Positions 1-11,303 are shown, counted from the first letter of the stretch. The stretch is 64,000 bases of DNA from Didymella arachidicola (GCA_016630955.3 CM049986.1:2108001-2172000); one strand, 5' to 3'. The notes: generated by a model not told the origin, from the sequence alone. Numbers and translations: made by a program.

Positions 1-1796
1 ATTGCGTACGGAGCAAAGAGATGGCGTGTCGTCACCCTCGATGGCAAGCTCATCGACACCGCTGGTACAATGAGTGGTGGTGGTAGCCGCGTTGTGAAGG
101 GCAAGATGTCGTCCAAGCTCGTGTCTGACATGTCACGCGACCAGGTCTCGAAGCTTGAGCATGACAGGGACGCGCTTGAGCAGCTCTTCACCGAGTTCCA
201 ACAAGACCAGCAAGAGCTTGAGAGCACGCTACGAAGCCTCAACCAGCAACTGCCTGAGCTCGATACTAAGGCTCAGAAGATCGCCCTTGAGCTGGAAAGC
301 TACGATCGTAACATTGCTGACAGCCAGCGTCGTATCAAAGAGCTCAGTGCCGAGAAGGCTGCAACCAAGACGGACAAAAGCCGTGTATCGACATTGGAGA
401 AGAGCATCGCTTCAATGGAGAAGGAGATTTCGAAGCTACATGCCGAGACCGAGGGTGTCGAAGCCGAAATCAAGGCACTACAGGACAAGATCATGGAGAT
501 CGGCGGTGTCAAGCTTCGTCTTCAGAAGGCCAAGGTAGATGACTTGAAGCAGCAGATAGACACACTCACAGAGCAAGCCTCCAATGCCGAGATATCGAAG
601 TCGAAGGAGGAAAAGAACCGCAACAAACACGAGAAGGCGCACAACGATGCGGTCCGCGACCTCGAGAAGCTCGCTGTCGATTTGGAGAAGGTCGAGGCGG
701 ATATGGAGTCTCATCAGCGCGATGCGTCGGGTGTCCGTCAACAAGCTGAGGAAGCTCAGGAGGTATGCGCAGTCATCGCTTGTCTGTCTTTCATGGTGCT
801 AACTGTCCGCTTAGTCCCTCGAGACCACAAAGGAGGATCTCCAAGCAGTCAAGAAGGATCTTGATGAAAAGACGGCAGAGATCAACGAGATGCGCGCCGT
901 TGAGATTGAGATGCGCAACAAGCTTGAGGAGAGCCAGAAACAACTGAACGACTTCCAGAAGAAGCAAGCCTACTTCCAGGATAAGCTAAGCAAACTCACG
1001 TATCAGAATGTCACCGACCTTGGAGAGGAGCAGGAGAATGGAGAAGGCCTTCCCACGTACAGCAAGGACGAACTGCAAGACCTCGACAAGCACGAACTCA
1101 AAGACGAAATCGCCGTGCTTGAGAAGAAGAATGAGAGCACAAATGTCGACCTCTCCGTCCTTGCCGAGTACCGCAAGCGCGTTGAAGAACACGCTGCCCG
1201 CTCCATGGACCTCGCCGAAGCTGTTACCGCGCGCGACGACGCAAAGAAGCGCTGCGACGAGCTGCGCCGCCTGCGTCTCGAGGGCTTCATGGAAGGATTC
1301 AGCATCATCACTGCTCGCCTCAAGGAGATGTATCAAATGATCACCATGGGCGGCAATGCAGAGCTCGAGCTTGTCGATTCGCTCGACCCATTCTCGGAAG
1401 GCATCCTGTTTTCGGTCATGCCGCCTAAGAAATCGTGGAAGAACATCAGCAACTTGTCTGGCGGTGAGAAGACACTGTCTTCTCTGGCATTGGTGTTTGC
1501 CCTCCATCATTACAAGCCTACGCCGCTGTATGTCATGGATGAGATCGATGCCGCGCTCGATTTCAGGAACGTCAGTATTGTTGCCAGCTACATCAAAGAA
1601 CGCACAAAGAACGCACAGTTCATCGTTATCTCGCTGCGAAACAACATGTTTGAACTGGCGAGCCGATTGGTGGGTGTGTACAAGGTTAATCATATGGTAA
1701 GTTGCATGTCAGGATTTGGGAAGAGTGTAGACTAACACAACGCAGACGAAGAGTGTCACGATTGAGAACAAGGATTACCTCACTGCCAGCGCATAA
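1..1796 (+). CDS. SMC4: Condensin ATPase subunit SMC4, C-terminal part (5' end outside window)
   Basis: Three exons are visible: 1-762, 815-1696 and 1746-1796, giving 564 residues. Both introns have GT..AG ends and CTAAC branch sites. The visible protein begins at the end of the hinge (motif GTMSGGGSR). It runs through a long charged coiled coil and ends in the C-terminal ATPase head, with the ABC signature LSGGEKTL and the Walker B segment PLYVMDEIDAALD. The last short exon encodes the end of the head and the stop. SMC4 pairs with SMC2 in condensin, which compacts mitotic chromosomes using ATP. The hinge-flanking and head motifs favour SMC4 over SMC1-3. The N-terminal head with Walker A lies upstream of the window. 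A copia element sits about 600 bp downstream of the stop. Confidence 0.93.
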
Positions 1797-2402
1797 ATGG
1801 CCGGATGAAGTATTTGCCTATGTTGTGATACGAGTAATGTTGGTCATTGGGTGGTGTTGGGCGTTGGGTCGGTCTCTGTCTGATTGGTGGGATCATGGTG
1901 ATTGGCATTGTTACATTCTTTATGATACCATATTGATGCTTTTGTCGGAAACACCAAAATACTTGCATCATCGACATTGACAAGGCTGGGTGCCTTTTCT
2001 CGACAAGGCTGAGAGATCAAAATTCATGACCATGTCTGTATGTTGCACAGCTACACCGCACCTGCATGGTCTATCGGGCTACTTTTCACGACTTCCTGAA
2101 CGAATAGGTCATGGCATCGTTGAGAGAACAGAATCTATCACTGGATGTCAGCTGCGGACTCTTCCAGCCGTCCAGCGCATATTTCGTGAGCGTAAAATGT
2201 CAGACCTCGCGGGCAGCTTTTGCAAGACCTCGATGCCGAGCCGTCTACGTATAACGGAGCAATGACTCGTGCAAAAGACAGCGGATCACCACCTAGTGCT
2301 CGCAGCATTACATGGTGGTATCGGGTTTTCAAGGATCAAGCCAGTCAGTCTAACAAAGGTAAGCGGACAATGTACGCACATTGAGCGAAAGACTGACGAA
2401 CA
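1797..2402. other. Intergenic, SMC4 3' flank
   Basis: No gene is recognised. This is the SMC4 downstream region up to the target-site duplication of the copia element. Open frames here are short and show no family motif. Confidence 0.7.
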
Positions 2403-2407
2403 CATTG
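2403..2407. repeat. Target-site duplication, left copy
   Basis: CATTG directly before the 5' LTR. It is repeated at 7763-7767 directly after the 3' LTR. Confidence 0.9.
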
Positions 2408-2529
2408 TGTTAGCCAGCATCACGTGCTCTGTTACATAATCATCTGTAGGGTGTATATTCCCTCTTCCCCTCATTAGATAGGAAACAACCTAGTCCCTCT
2501 TTTCTACGCCTGGCCTCTGCCCGCACACA
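2408..2529 (+). repeat. 5' LTR of copia element
   Basis: 122 bp, beginning TGTTAGCCAGC and ending CCGCACACA. It reads the same as 7641-7762. This is very short for an LTR. It must contain the element's promoter and polyadenylation signals, which I cannot place precisely. Confidence 0.95.
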
Positions 2530-2542
2530 GTTATGAGCCCGG
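2530..2542 (+). other. Primer-binding site matching the initiator Met tRNA anticodon arm
   Basis: The bases right after the 5' LTR read GTTATGAGCCCGG. The reverse complement contains GGGCTCATAAC, which is the anticodon stem-loop (anticodon CAT) of eukaryotic initiator tRNA-Met rather than a tRNA 3' acceptor end. Drosophila copia is known to prime from a half-tRNA-iMet in this way. The assignment here is by sequence match only. Confidence 0.65.
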
Positions 2543-2753
2543 TTTGCACCTCTTAGACTGCGCTACTCAGCACTAAAACAGCTCTAGACGTGTAACTGAC
2601 AACGACTACGTTCACTTCTACCTCGTTTTGTCTACTGACAGCTGATCAGCGTCAAAGACCTTTCTAGTCGACAGCCATCAGGTGGTGTCGCTAACGGACC
2701 AGAACTGCTGCTCTGTACAGAGATCAGTTTGGTGATTAATCACGAAGATCACG

Positions 2754-5700
2754 ATGTCGTACAACGACGCTGGAGTCACACGAGTGACCGTTATACTGGA
2801 TAAACCAGTCGATTGGGAGTCATGGTTCCAGCTACGACGAGAGAAAGCCGTCGTAGATGCTATTTGGAAGTACCATGACATCTCGAAACCACAGAGCGAG
2901 CTACCGAAGCTCGAAGAACCTATCAAACCACTGCCCAGCGATGTCAGAGCTGGAGCGACAGCGATTGCCCAGCTGGACGCAGGCCAGCAGGCAGTGTACA
3001 GTGATCTCCTCCACGACTGGAGATATGAAAGAGCAGAGTACGCGAAGAAAAAGCAGAAGGAAGGCGAACTTCTTTTGGATATCAGCCGTACGATTGCTGC
3101 TCGTCACCTTTACCTCATCAACGGAAAAGATGAGGTGTACGATCGACTGATCGCTCTCAAGAAGCAGTTCGCGCCGACAACTGCTACACGAACCAGAGAG
3201 CTAATCGTCAAGTATCGATCTCTGCAGGAAGGCCCTCAGAGTCGCGATCTCGAGCAGTGGCTCGACGACTGGATTCACATTACGAATCAGTGCAGGGAAG
3301 TAGACCTTCCTGAAACAACGGGCTGTCGAGCTCAGGAGGATTTCCTGTCAGCTATCAGGACGATCGCGCCAGAATGGGCAGGATCATCGCATCATGATTT
3401 AATCATGAAAGAGACAGCAGGCAAGACGAATGAAGTTCAACCGGTGGCAGACTACATCGCTCAGTTCAGAATCTATTACCGAAGAATCGGACCTACTGCG
3501 GCATCACTTGGTACGTTTGCGTCATTAGGTGTATCAGCCAAGTCAGAACAGCATCAGAAGGAGCAGAGATCATCGAGATCAGCTCCATACAAGCCAGAAT
3601 GTATCTGCGGGAGCAAGCACTGGTATAGAGAGTGCTGGTACCTGTTTCCAGATCATCCGAAGAGACCCGAGGACTTTCAACCGGCTAAAGCTGTGCAAGA
3701 CCGAGTAGCAGCAGCCTTGAAGGATCCAGAGCAAGTTAAGAGAATCAATAAGCTCCTAGCTCGGCACGGCAAGAGAGTAAAAGGCACAGATGAGACGCTC
3801 ACACTTGATGGTGGGAAGAGCAGCGCAAGCTTTGTCACCTACAACAGCTTCTCTGTCGCACAGGTACAGCAGAAGGCTTTGCCAGCGATACGTAATCGAT
3901 GGATACTCGACCCAGGCTCGAATATTCACGTATGCAACTCGACGAGATTTGGCTGGCAAGAGACACGGAAGGCAAGACCTCATGAGATGGTCTTAGCAGG
4001 AGACTCAACCTTGGCGATACAGGCCTGGGGAGAGGTGACGTTCAGCGTTAACCGGCCGAACGGTATAGGCAAGATTCAATTGTCTAACGTCGCACTTGTA
4101 GAAGGCTTCCTTACAAACGTTGTAAGCCTCTCACGATGCCGAGAGATAGACGTGCAGTTCGACTCAGGGAGAGATGCAATGTATCAGAAGCATCCATCAA
4201 ACGTCATCTGTTCGCTTAAATACGCAAATGGGCATTGGATTGTCGACGCTGAAGAAAATGATCGCCTAGCTCTGAGCAGCTTCGCGGCGACAGTACGGCG
4301 AGCGTACAAGCCATCGCGAGAAGATCGACGTCCAATTCACACATCCCATGTCGAAGCTCATGAGATGTTTGCACACGCTGGCAAGGACGTGATTGACCAT
4401 CTGAGTAGGAATGTACAGGGTATAACTCTTGACAAAGACGCCAGAGCTCCAAGGATGCACGAGTGTGAGACCTGTATACAATCAAAATCGGCAGCTCAGG
4501 TCAGCAGACGCGCGTCAGATGATCATGCGACAAGGCCTTTCTATCGAATAGTCGTTGATCTTGTACAGCTCATACCGACTGGAGAAACATGCTACAATGG
4601 AGATCGCTACCTGCTGCATGCAGTATGCGAGTACTCAAAGTGGCACGAAGCAGTGACTCTTGCGAACAAGTCACTACCAGTAGTGATAGCAGCTCTCAAG
4701 GCGCTGCTACACAAGATTGAGCGACAATACGGGTACACAGTCATTGTGCTCAAAGTCGATGGGGATCGTGGCTATGGCCTCGAACTCTACAGAATCGCGA
4801 GGCAAGCAGGCCTCAAGATTGAGCTGCGTGCTCCTGACACGCCTGAGCAGCTTGGAGCTGCAGAACAAGCCGGAAACATCATCATTACGAAAGCAAGATC
4901 GCTCCGCATTAAGGCAGGTCTACCGAAGTCTCTATCAAATGAGCTAGCGATCACGGCGACAAAGATCACGAATGTAACGCCTACGAGATCTATTGATTGG
5001 AAGACGCCGTACGAACTCGTTCACGGCAAGCAGCCTTCAGTCGCGCACTTCTCCCAGATTGGGTGCAAAGCGTACACGCTTAACAAAAAGCTGAAGAAGG
5101 CAGATAAGCTAGAGTCTCGTACATTCGTTGGATACCTTGTAGGGTATGACTCATCAAACATCTTTCGCATCTGGCTGCCGAAAAAGAACCAGGTGATACG
5201 TGTGAGAGATGTGATATTCCAGAGAAGCAGCCTCTACAACGACCATGAGAAGGCTGAGAAAGAAGATATTATGCAAGAAGAGATTGAGATCCTCAATATA
5301 CTGCATACAGCGGAGGCAGAGGCAGATCAGGAAGTAGTAACTGAGCTACAACAACGTCAGCAGCTTTCTAAGGATCAGAGCTTTCTGCCCACACCAGAAC
5401 CGTCAGATCGCGGTACTGTACCACCTCAGGAGTGGACAGGCAATGACAGAGATCTAGACCGAGCTTCCGAGCCGGCAGAACAGATCAGTGTGGAAGATCA
5501 GCAAGGCGCTGAAGATCAAGACACTGGGGAACAGATTCAAGATCAACTGCTTGATGAGCCGCAGACGCATCACGAAGATGATAGATCTACAGCCAAAAGC
5601 AGCGGAGACGGACCACTACGGCCAGCTGTGACGAGCAAGCGAGACCGTCCACGAAAGCAGCCATCAACATGGGCAAAAGGATGGAGCAATACCGAGGACT

Positions 5701-7544
5701 ACGTACCAGATCGTCGACAGAACAACGCTCCAAAGATGGCAGACCCATCAATCGTGAGCAGCAACATCATTACGGGTAAAAGAACCAGGAAGCCACCAGA
5801 TCATGCTCTAGCTACGTACTATAGAGCATTTGCAGTAGCAATGAACCCGACAGCCCCATCAAAGCTCACAGGAGAAATGCCAAAGCTACGATTACATCGC
5901 GACCAATTGCCGGATCCACCAAAGCGATGGAAGGATCTGAACAATCATCCATTTGGCGCTGAGTTTGCACAGGCAGCACGAGCTGAGCTTGATAGCTGCT
6001 GGGCAAAAGACTGCTTCAATCAGACAGAGGCAACTGCAGCGACAGCAGATGCTGAGGTTCTACCCTTGATGTGGGTATTCACGTACAAATTTGACGAAGA
6101 TGGATACCTATACAAGTTCAAAGCGCGTATATGCGTACGAGGAGACATGCAAGAGGCTTGGGGAGACACCTACGCGGCAACGCTAGCAATTAAAGTCTTT
6201 CGAGCCCTCATCGCGTTAGCAGCAGCATTCGACCTACAGATGTTTCAGTTTGACGCCATGAATGCTTTTCTCAACGCGAGATTGCCACGCAAAATGTACT
6301 GCCGTACGCCAGAAGGATTTACAGACGAGCTTGGAGAGCTACTTGAACTACAGCGCGCTCTCTATGGCCTCAAAGAAGCTCCATTGCTCTGGTACCAGGA
6401 GCTATCATCGACCTTGAAGAAGCTTAGCCTAGAGCCAGTGCCAGGAGTGCCATGCTTATACACGAATGATCACTTGATCGTATTTTTCTACGTGGACGAT
6501 ATTGTCGTTCTTGTTCACCCGCTCAACAGGGGCTATTACCAGACGTTCAAGCAGCAGCTGCTTACAACGTACGAGATCCGTGAATTAGGCGAGCTGAAGT
6601 GGTTCCTTGGTATCCGCGTAATCCGCGAGGAGCTCAGTCGCTCTATCTACCTGACTCAAGACTCATTCATCAATAAGATTGCAGCAAAGTTTGACCTGAA
6701 GTCAAGCGTAAGATGTCCAGATGTTCCCCTAAGGGACAATGCCCTTTTGCCATCAACAGAGGAACCAAGTGCTGCGCGAACTCAAAGGTACCAGCGGCTA
6801 GTCGGCTCACTGGCTTACATTTCGACTTCGACACGACCAGACGTCGCGAGAGCACACTCAGTACTTGCACGTCATCTGCAGAATCCCGGGCAGAAGCATA
6901 TGTACGCAGCTTGCCATGTATGGAGGTACCTGATAGGCACGAAACACTTGGCTATTCGAGCGTCCGCAGATAAGCAGCAAGGCATAACGAGCATCACAAT
7001 GCTATCCCAGCAAGAGCACGAGCATGAGCCTCTCTTCTATGGTGCATCAGATGCTGCTTTTGCCGACGAGCCAGAGACGCGACGCAGCTCTCAAGGCTAT
7101 ATCTTCAAGCTGTATGGACTGCCTGTTGATTGGAAGGCGACAGTCCAACGATCAGTCACGAAATCGACTACAGAGGCCGAGCTACTCTCTCTATCAACAG
7201 CCGGATCAGAGATGGAGTGGTGGCAGCGCTTCTTTAAAGCGATCCAGTTTGACCCAGAGTTAACACCAGCACTGTGGTGTGATAACCAGCAAACTGTCTT
7301 AATCGCAACAAAGACAGCTGACAAGCTTCAGACGAAGCTGAAGCATGTAGACGTACACCATCAATGGGTACGCCAGGAGGTAGCAGAGGGCAGACTGCAG
7401 GTAGATTGGAAGGCTACTGCAGAGATGCCAGCTGATGGCCTTACGAAGATCCTTAGTCGTCAGAGACACGCCAACTTTGTACGCCAGCTAGGACTAAGCG
7501 ATCTATCATCCAAACTGCGAGACAGATCAGATTCAGGTCTGTAA
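2754..7544 (+). CDS. Copia gag-pol polyprotein
   Basis: 1,596 residues in one frame with no frameshift or stop between gag and pol. Approximate order: gag to residue 280; a shortened zinc knuckle CICGSKHWYREC near 283; aspartic protease motif WILDPGSN near 382; and the integrase zinc-binding H..H..CETC region at 530-575. The integrase core carboxylates lie near 600 (VVDLVQL), 668 (VDGDRG) and 702 (AAEQAG). Reverse transcriptase follows, with QFDAMNAFLNA near 1165 and the catalytic YVDD near 1245. RNase H is near 1430 (GASDAAFAD) with a later WCDNQ motif. The first ATG after the leader at 2754 is taken as the start. All key catalytic residues appear present, so the protein could be active. Expression of gag versus pol must rely on something other than frameshifting. 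Confidence 0.95.
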   Translation: MSYNDAGVTRVTVILDKPVDWESWFQLRREKAVVDAIWKYHDISKPQSELPKLEEPIKPLPSDVRAGATAIAQLDAGQQAVYSDLLHDWRYERAEYAKKKQKEGELLLDISRTIAARHLYLINGKDEVYDRLIALKKQFAPTTATRTRELIVKYRSLQEGPQSRDLEQWLDDWIHITNQCREVDLPETTGCRAQEDFLSAIRTIAPEWAGSSHHDLIMKETAGKTNEVQPVADYIAQFRIYYRRIGPTAASLGTFASLGVSAKSEQHQKEQRSSRSAPYKPECICGSKHWYRECWYLFPDHPKRPEDFQPAKAVQDRVAAALKDPEQVKRINKLLARHGKRVKGTDETLTLDGGKSSASFVTYNSFSVAQVQQKALPAIRNRWILDPGSNIHVCNSTRFGWQETRKARPHEMVLAGDSTLAIQAWGEVTFSVNRPNGIGKIQLSNVALVEGFLTNVVSLSRCREIDVQFDSGRDAMYQKHPSNVICSLKYANGHWIVDAEENDRLALSSFAATVRRAYKPSREDRRPIHTSHVEAHEMFAHAGKDVIDHLSRNVQGITLDKDARAPRMHECETCIQSKSAAQVSRRASDDHATRPFYRIVVDLVQLIPTGETCYNGDRYLLHAVCEYSKWHEAVTLANKSLPVVIAALKALLHKIERQYGYTVIVLKVDGDRGYGLELYRIARQAGLKIELRAPDTPEQLGAAEQAGNIIITKARSLRIKAGLPKSLSNELAITATKITNVTPTRSIDWKTPYELVHGKQPSVAHFSQIGCKAYTLNKKLKKADKLESRTFVGYLVGYDSSNIFRIWLPKKNQVIRVRDVIFQRSSLYNDHEKAEKEDIMQEEIEILNILHTAEAEADQEVVTELQQRQQLSKDQSFLPTPEPSDRGTVPPQEWTGNDRDLDRASEPAEQISVEDQQGAEDQDTGEQIQDQLLDEPQTHHEDDRSTAKSSGDGPLRPAVTSKRDRPRKQPSTWAKGWSNTEDYVPDRRQNNAPKMADPSIVSSNIITGKRTRKPPDHALATYYRAFAVAMNPTAPSKLTGEMPKLRLHRDQLPDPPKRWKDLNNHPFGAEFAQAARAELDSCWAKDCFNQTEATAATADAEVLPLMWVFTYKFDEDGYLYKFKARICVRGDMQEAWGDTYAATLAIKVFRALIALAAAFDLQMFQFDAMNAFLNARLPRKMYCRTPEGFTDELGELLELQRALYGLKEAPLLWYQELSSTLKKLSLEPVPGVPCLYTNDHLIVFFYVDDIVVLVHPLNRGYYQTFKQQLLTTYEIRELGELKWFLGIRVIREELSRSIYLTQDSFINKIAAKFDLKSSVRCPDVPLRDNALLPSTEEPSAARTQRYQRLVGSLAYISTSTRPDVARAHSVLARHLQNPGQKHMYAACHVWRYLIGTKHLAIRASADKQQGITSITMLSQQEHEHEPLFYGASDAAFADEPETRRSSQGYIFKLYGLPVDWKATVQRSVTKSTTEAELLSLSTAGSEMEWWQRFFKAIQFDPELTPALWCDNQQTVLIATKTADKLQTKLKHVDVHHQWVRQEVAEGRLQVDWKATAEMPADGLTKILSRQRHANFVRQLGLSDLSSKLRDRSDSGL

Positions 7545-7640
7545 ACAGAGGGTCCTACAGAGTAAGACGTCTAGCTTTGGAGACGCAAGACGCTCATTTA
7601 CAGCTTTCGTTTCTTGCTATTCACTCAAGCTGGGGGGGTG

Positions 7641-7762
7641 TGTTAGCCAGCATCACGTGCTCTGTTACATAATCATCTGTAGGGTGTATATTCCCTCTTC
7701 CCCTCATTAGATAGGAAACAACCTAGTCCCTCTTTTCTACGCCTGGCCTCTGCCCGCACACA
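7641..7762 (+). repeat. 3' LTR of copia element
   Basis: 122 bp, reading the same as the 5' LTR at 2408-2529. It is preceded by the tract TGGGGGGG (polypurine tract) and followed by the CATTG duplication. Confidence 0.95.
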
Positions 7763-9374
7763 CATTGAGCATTACAATGACAACAGGATTCACTCCGACT
7801 TTCGCATGTGAGCTCCTCCACAACACCGAGTCCTGACATACTTGTACAAATGACCTTAGTATAATAGTATTGCCTGCAGCACAGGTACTATCGAACATCA
7901 CTCGAAGCAGAATCTCCGATGTCACACTTCCATGCGTACCCGGAGCTCGCGCCTATACATACTGTTTTGCTGCATCTTGAGGATCCCACTACTACAGGTC
8001 GGAAGTAAAATAGACAAACCGTCGGCCGTCATGTCATAGGGCGCCTGCACCCTGGATGTCAGGGGTCGTTGCTAGAGGGATGTGCGTAATGTGGTTTGCG
8101 AAGCTGCATATACGCGTTGATCGCAATCGTGCTTCTCCTAGCCACCACGTAGTTGGTTTGTGCTATTCTCTTCTGTATACCTCGTGAATTATGTGATATG
8201 TGCGATCACTGGTACATGTTGAGATTCTAAAGTTCTTGACGCATGCGAGCCGCTGTGGGCGGCCCCTAGCGGCCATAAACCCCAAAGGACAGTGTATGTT
8301 TCTCCAAGCATGAAAAAGGGAATTGAGCAACGGATAGTGGCAGTCATCTTATGCCAGTATCGAGACTGAAGCAATTGCGTTTACTTGGGAAGCGTTGACG
8401 GCAAATTATGTAGGAGGGCAACTCTAGCTGTGCGCGTGATCGACTGCCAGCTCAGCTGACGCGCACGTCATGAACAGAAACAGCTCCCTTTCAGACTACG
8501 CAAACTTCTAACAGAGTGGCAGAGCCTACTCATGAATGGAAATTTGCTGCTGCTATGAGCACAATTTGTACTCGTTCGATATTTTTGTGTTGGGGATTGA
8601 GATTGAAACCAATGAGTGTGCGTTGAGGCGGAGGCGAAACAACACGAGTAGCGACGCGCGTAGAATCAAAACACCCACGATCTGGCGGTTCACGCCCGAA
8701 CTGAGGACGGCTACGCTCACATGAATATCACGACTGTTAGAGACAATGTGATGCCTTCTTTTCGAAGTGTGGAAGCGTCAGATGAGTGTAGACAGCGCGC
8801 AGTAAATAACAGAGGAGACGCGCCGGATCAGGATCGCACAAAGCTTCATGAACAAGCAGCGGCATCCAGTCAACACATAGACTAGATACATTTGAGGGCA
8901 ACTAAGCGATAATATAGCGTCTGTCCAATGCTCGACAGGCAAGGGAGATCAGGGACAAAGCTCGAAGCACCAAGGATACAGGAGGGAATCACCAAGTGGG
9001 ATGAAGCACGAGGTCGACGGGACGGGCAGAAAGCGGCAGGCTCCCAACACCCTGAAAGAACGTCTCCAGTACCAACGCGCATTACCCAGTAAGAGCGCGC
9101 TCTTGTTCGTCTCTAGATCAGAAGAAGGCCTTCAGATGCGAAACCCCTTCCTAAATAGGAATGGACGAATGTGTCGTGCAAAAGTTGATCTGGATGCACC
9201 TGCTCGGTTGCAGCCGTCAGATAAGTAGCTCCCCCCCGCTTCGGGGCGCGCGGTACTCCCACCCCATTGACTTTCGACGCTTCCACAACAACACCCACTT
9301 AATCGATTTCGACTCTTAGCCCCTCGTTCGAAGCATCAGATACGCGTCTATCACGGTCCACAATTACTACCAAA
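7763..9374. other. Intergenic, copia to histone H1
   Basis: The first five bases are the right-hand target duplication. I see no gene, RNA or repeat. The last few hundred bases must hold the histone H1 promoter. Confidence 0.6.
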
Positions 9375-10605
9375 ATGCCTCCCAAGAAGTCCACCACTGC
9401 CGCCCCCAAGAAGGCCGCTGCCTCCACAGCTAGCCATGGCTCCTTCCAGGGTATGTTGCCTGATCCCTCAACACCACGCTGTCGCAGTGCGAGCGCGTCG
9501 GTTTCATTTTGTTCGCCGACATTTACTGACTCTATTCGATAGATATGGTAAAGGATGCTATTGCCAACGTAAGTCTATATTCTCCGGCGCATCACGACCC
9601 CCGCACATGGGCGTGCGACGCCAACGCGTTGGCTCGGTCGCAAACAACAACAAAGCCCACCAACATCTCACACTCGAGAACACTTTTGCTAACGTCCTCT
9701 TCGCACCCTACAGCTTAAGGAGCGCAATGGATCTAGGTGAGCCAATCCTTTGGAAGTTGGTGATATTTCACGCGTCACTTCATGCTTTCGTCTCATGGTT
9801 CGAGGGCTTGTGCTGACCGCTATTCTAGCCGTCAAGCTATTCAGAAGTATATCAAGGCCAACAACAGCGTCGGCAATCTCTCCGATGTTGCCTATAAGGG
9901 TCACGTTAACCGCGCCATTGCCCATGGTGTTGAGAAGGGCATTTTCTTGCAGCCCAAGGGTATGTGATGCCGTCCACCCCTAGCCACATGCGTTCGAGTC
10001 GACTTGTCCATGCGCAGATGTAGTTCTCAGAGGCAGAGCTGACCCTTATCTCAGGTGCTTCTGGTACCGTCAAGCTCGCAAAGCAGGAGGCTAAGCCTGC
10101 CGCCCCCAAGAAGACTGAGACCAAGAAGGAGGAGAAGGAGAAGAAGCCTGCTGCAACAAAGGCTAAGACTGCCACAAAGGCCAAGGCTGCTCCCAAGGCT
10201 AAGGCCACTGCTACCGTAGGTATTGCTCGTGTCACAGGATGCTGCTATTGCTAACACAACCTCTAGAAGGCAAAGGCCACCACCACTAAGGCCAAGAAGG
10301 AGCCTGCAACCAAGAAGACCACCACCAAGAAGACTCCCACGAAGAAGACCCCCGCTGTCGCTAAGCCTAAGGCGAACGCCAGCAAGCCTCGCAAGTCCGC
10401 TACCGCCGCCGCCGCCGGTCCCGCCCCTGCTGTCGAGAAGGAGGTCACACGCGTGCTCGGAAAGACAAAGTCCGGACGTGTCACCAAGACCAAGGCGCCC
10501 GAGTCTGTCGCATCCAAGGTCGCGCCCAAGAAGAAGGGAGCCCCCAAGAAGGCCGCCGCAACGAAGAAGGCCACTCCCAAGAAGGCCACACCGAAGAAGG
10601 CATAA
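9375..10605 (+). CDS. Linker histone H1
   Basis: Six exons: 9375-9450, 9543-9568, 9714-9736, 9829-9959, 10055-10215 and 10267-10605. The protein begins MPPKKSTTAAPKKAAA. The globular winged-helix (H15) domain covers about residues 22-95, with segments such as SFQDMVKDAIANLKERNGSS, AIQKYIKANN and VEKGIFLQPKG. A long Lys/Ala/Pro-rich tail with repeated ATKKATPKKA-like blocks follows. It binds linker DNA at the nucleosome dyad and helps condense chromatin. The globular domain is split by several introns, two of its exons being only 26 and 23 bp, so it is not visible as one open frame. Fungal H1 is usually single copy. The donor at 10216 (GTAGGT) is the least typical splice site. Confidence 0.92.
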
Positions 10606-11183
10606 GCGGATCGCGCGCACCTTTCCTTCGCTGTTGATTCTTCTCAACTGGCTGTAATGCGCAGACCACGTTTCTGAGCGTCTAAGCATTTGAGCCTGTA
10701 ATGTGATATCCCTTTTCTCTCTCTACATCCGGAACCGTAGGACGGTATAGGCCTGGTACTGCCAGTGTGTGGATCTCTGTCTCTTCTTTACATCATCTCG
10801 GCTGGGCGTTCTGGTGCGTACGCGCAGGTTGGATCTCTGTATTTCTCTCTTTTCACCTAAGGGAAAGGGTATTTCAGCGACGTGATGTCTATCGTCGTTT
10901 CGATGGAATGAATGTCGAATCATAAGTTCAAATACTGCGCTCTTGTTTTATGACCTCCCGCGTTGTTTTGATCGCTGTCGCGCTCGTGTAGGGGTCCTGT
11001 CGGCTAGCACGAACGAGGTTTGACGGTGATGCAAGTGCCCCACTCTAGGGTTCTTACACAGTAATTACAATGCTCGAGTGGCGGGCACTCCGCGCTCAAG
11101 CTCGCTGAGAGGTCGAGTCTAGAGTTGGAACTCCGAGAAACCGTCGCTGCTGGTGCAGACTACTAAGATCGATATTTTGCCTA
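10606..11183. other. Intergenic, H1 3' flank to pogo element
   Basis: No gene is recognised. It ends at the TA target dinucleotide (11182-11183) of the DNA transposon. Confidence 0.6.
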
Positions 11184-11227
11184 ACGTGTTTCACCACCGA
11201 GCGGCGCACCCCACCGAGCGGCGCACT
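11184..11227 (+). repeat. Left terminal inverted repeat of pogo element
   Basis: Starts ACGTGTTTCACCACCGAG and is the exact reverse complement of 12981-13024. It contains a direct duplication of CCACCGAGCGGCGCAC. Confidence 0.95.
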
Positions 11228-11303
11228 TTCGACAGCAGATCGCCTGCGCAGCGCTATATTACAACAAAGCAACAATAAACTGCAGCTTGCAGACTTAATA
11301 ATA

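Larger units (their letters stand above)
2408..7762 (+). mobile_element. Complete Ty1/copia LTR retrotransposon (5,355 bp)
   Basis: Direct repeats of 122 bp (2408-2529 and 7641-7762) start TG and end CA, and I see no difference between them. The 5-bp direct repeat CATTG flanks the element at 2403-2407 and 7763-7767, as expected for a copia insertion. A primer-binding site follows the 5' LTR, and a G-rich polypurine tract (7631-7638) precedes the 3' LTR. A single uninterrupted 1,596-residue gag-pol frame lies between. Domain order is integrase before reverse transcriptase, which defines the copia (Pseudoviridae) group. Identical LTRs plus an open frame indicate a recent insertion that may still be mobile. 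Confidence 0.96.
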
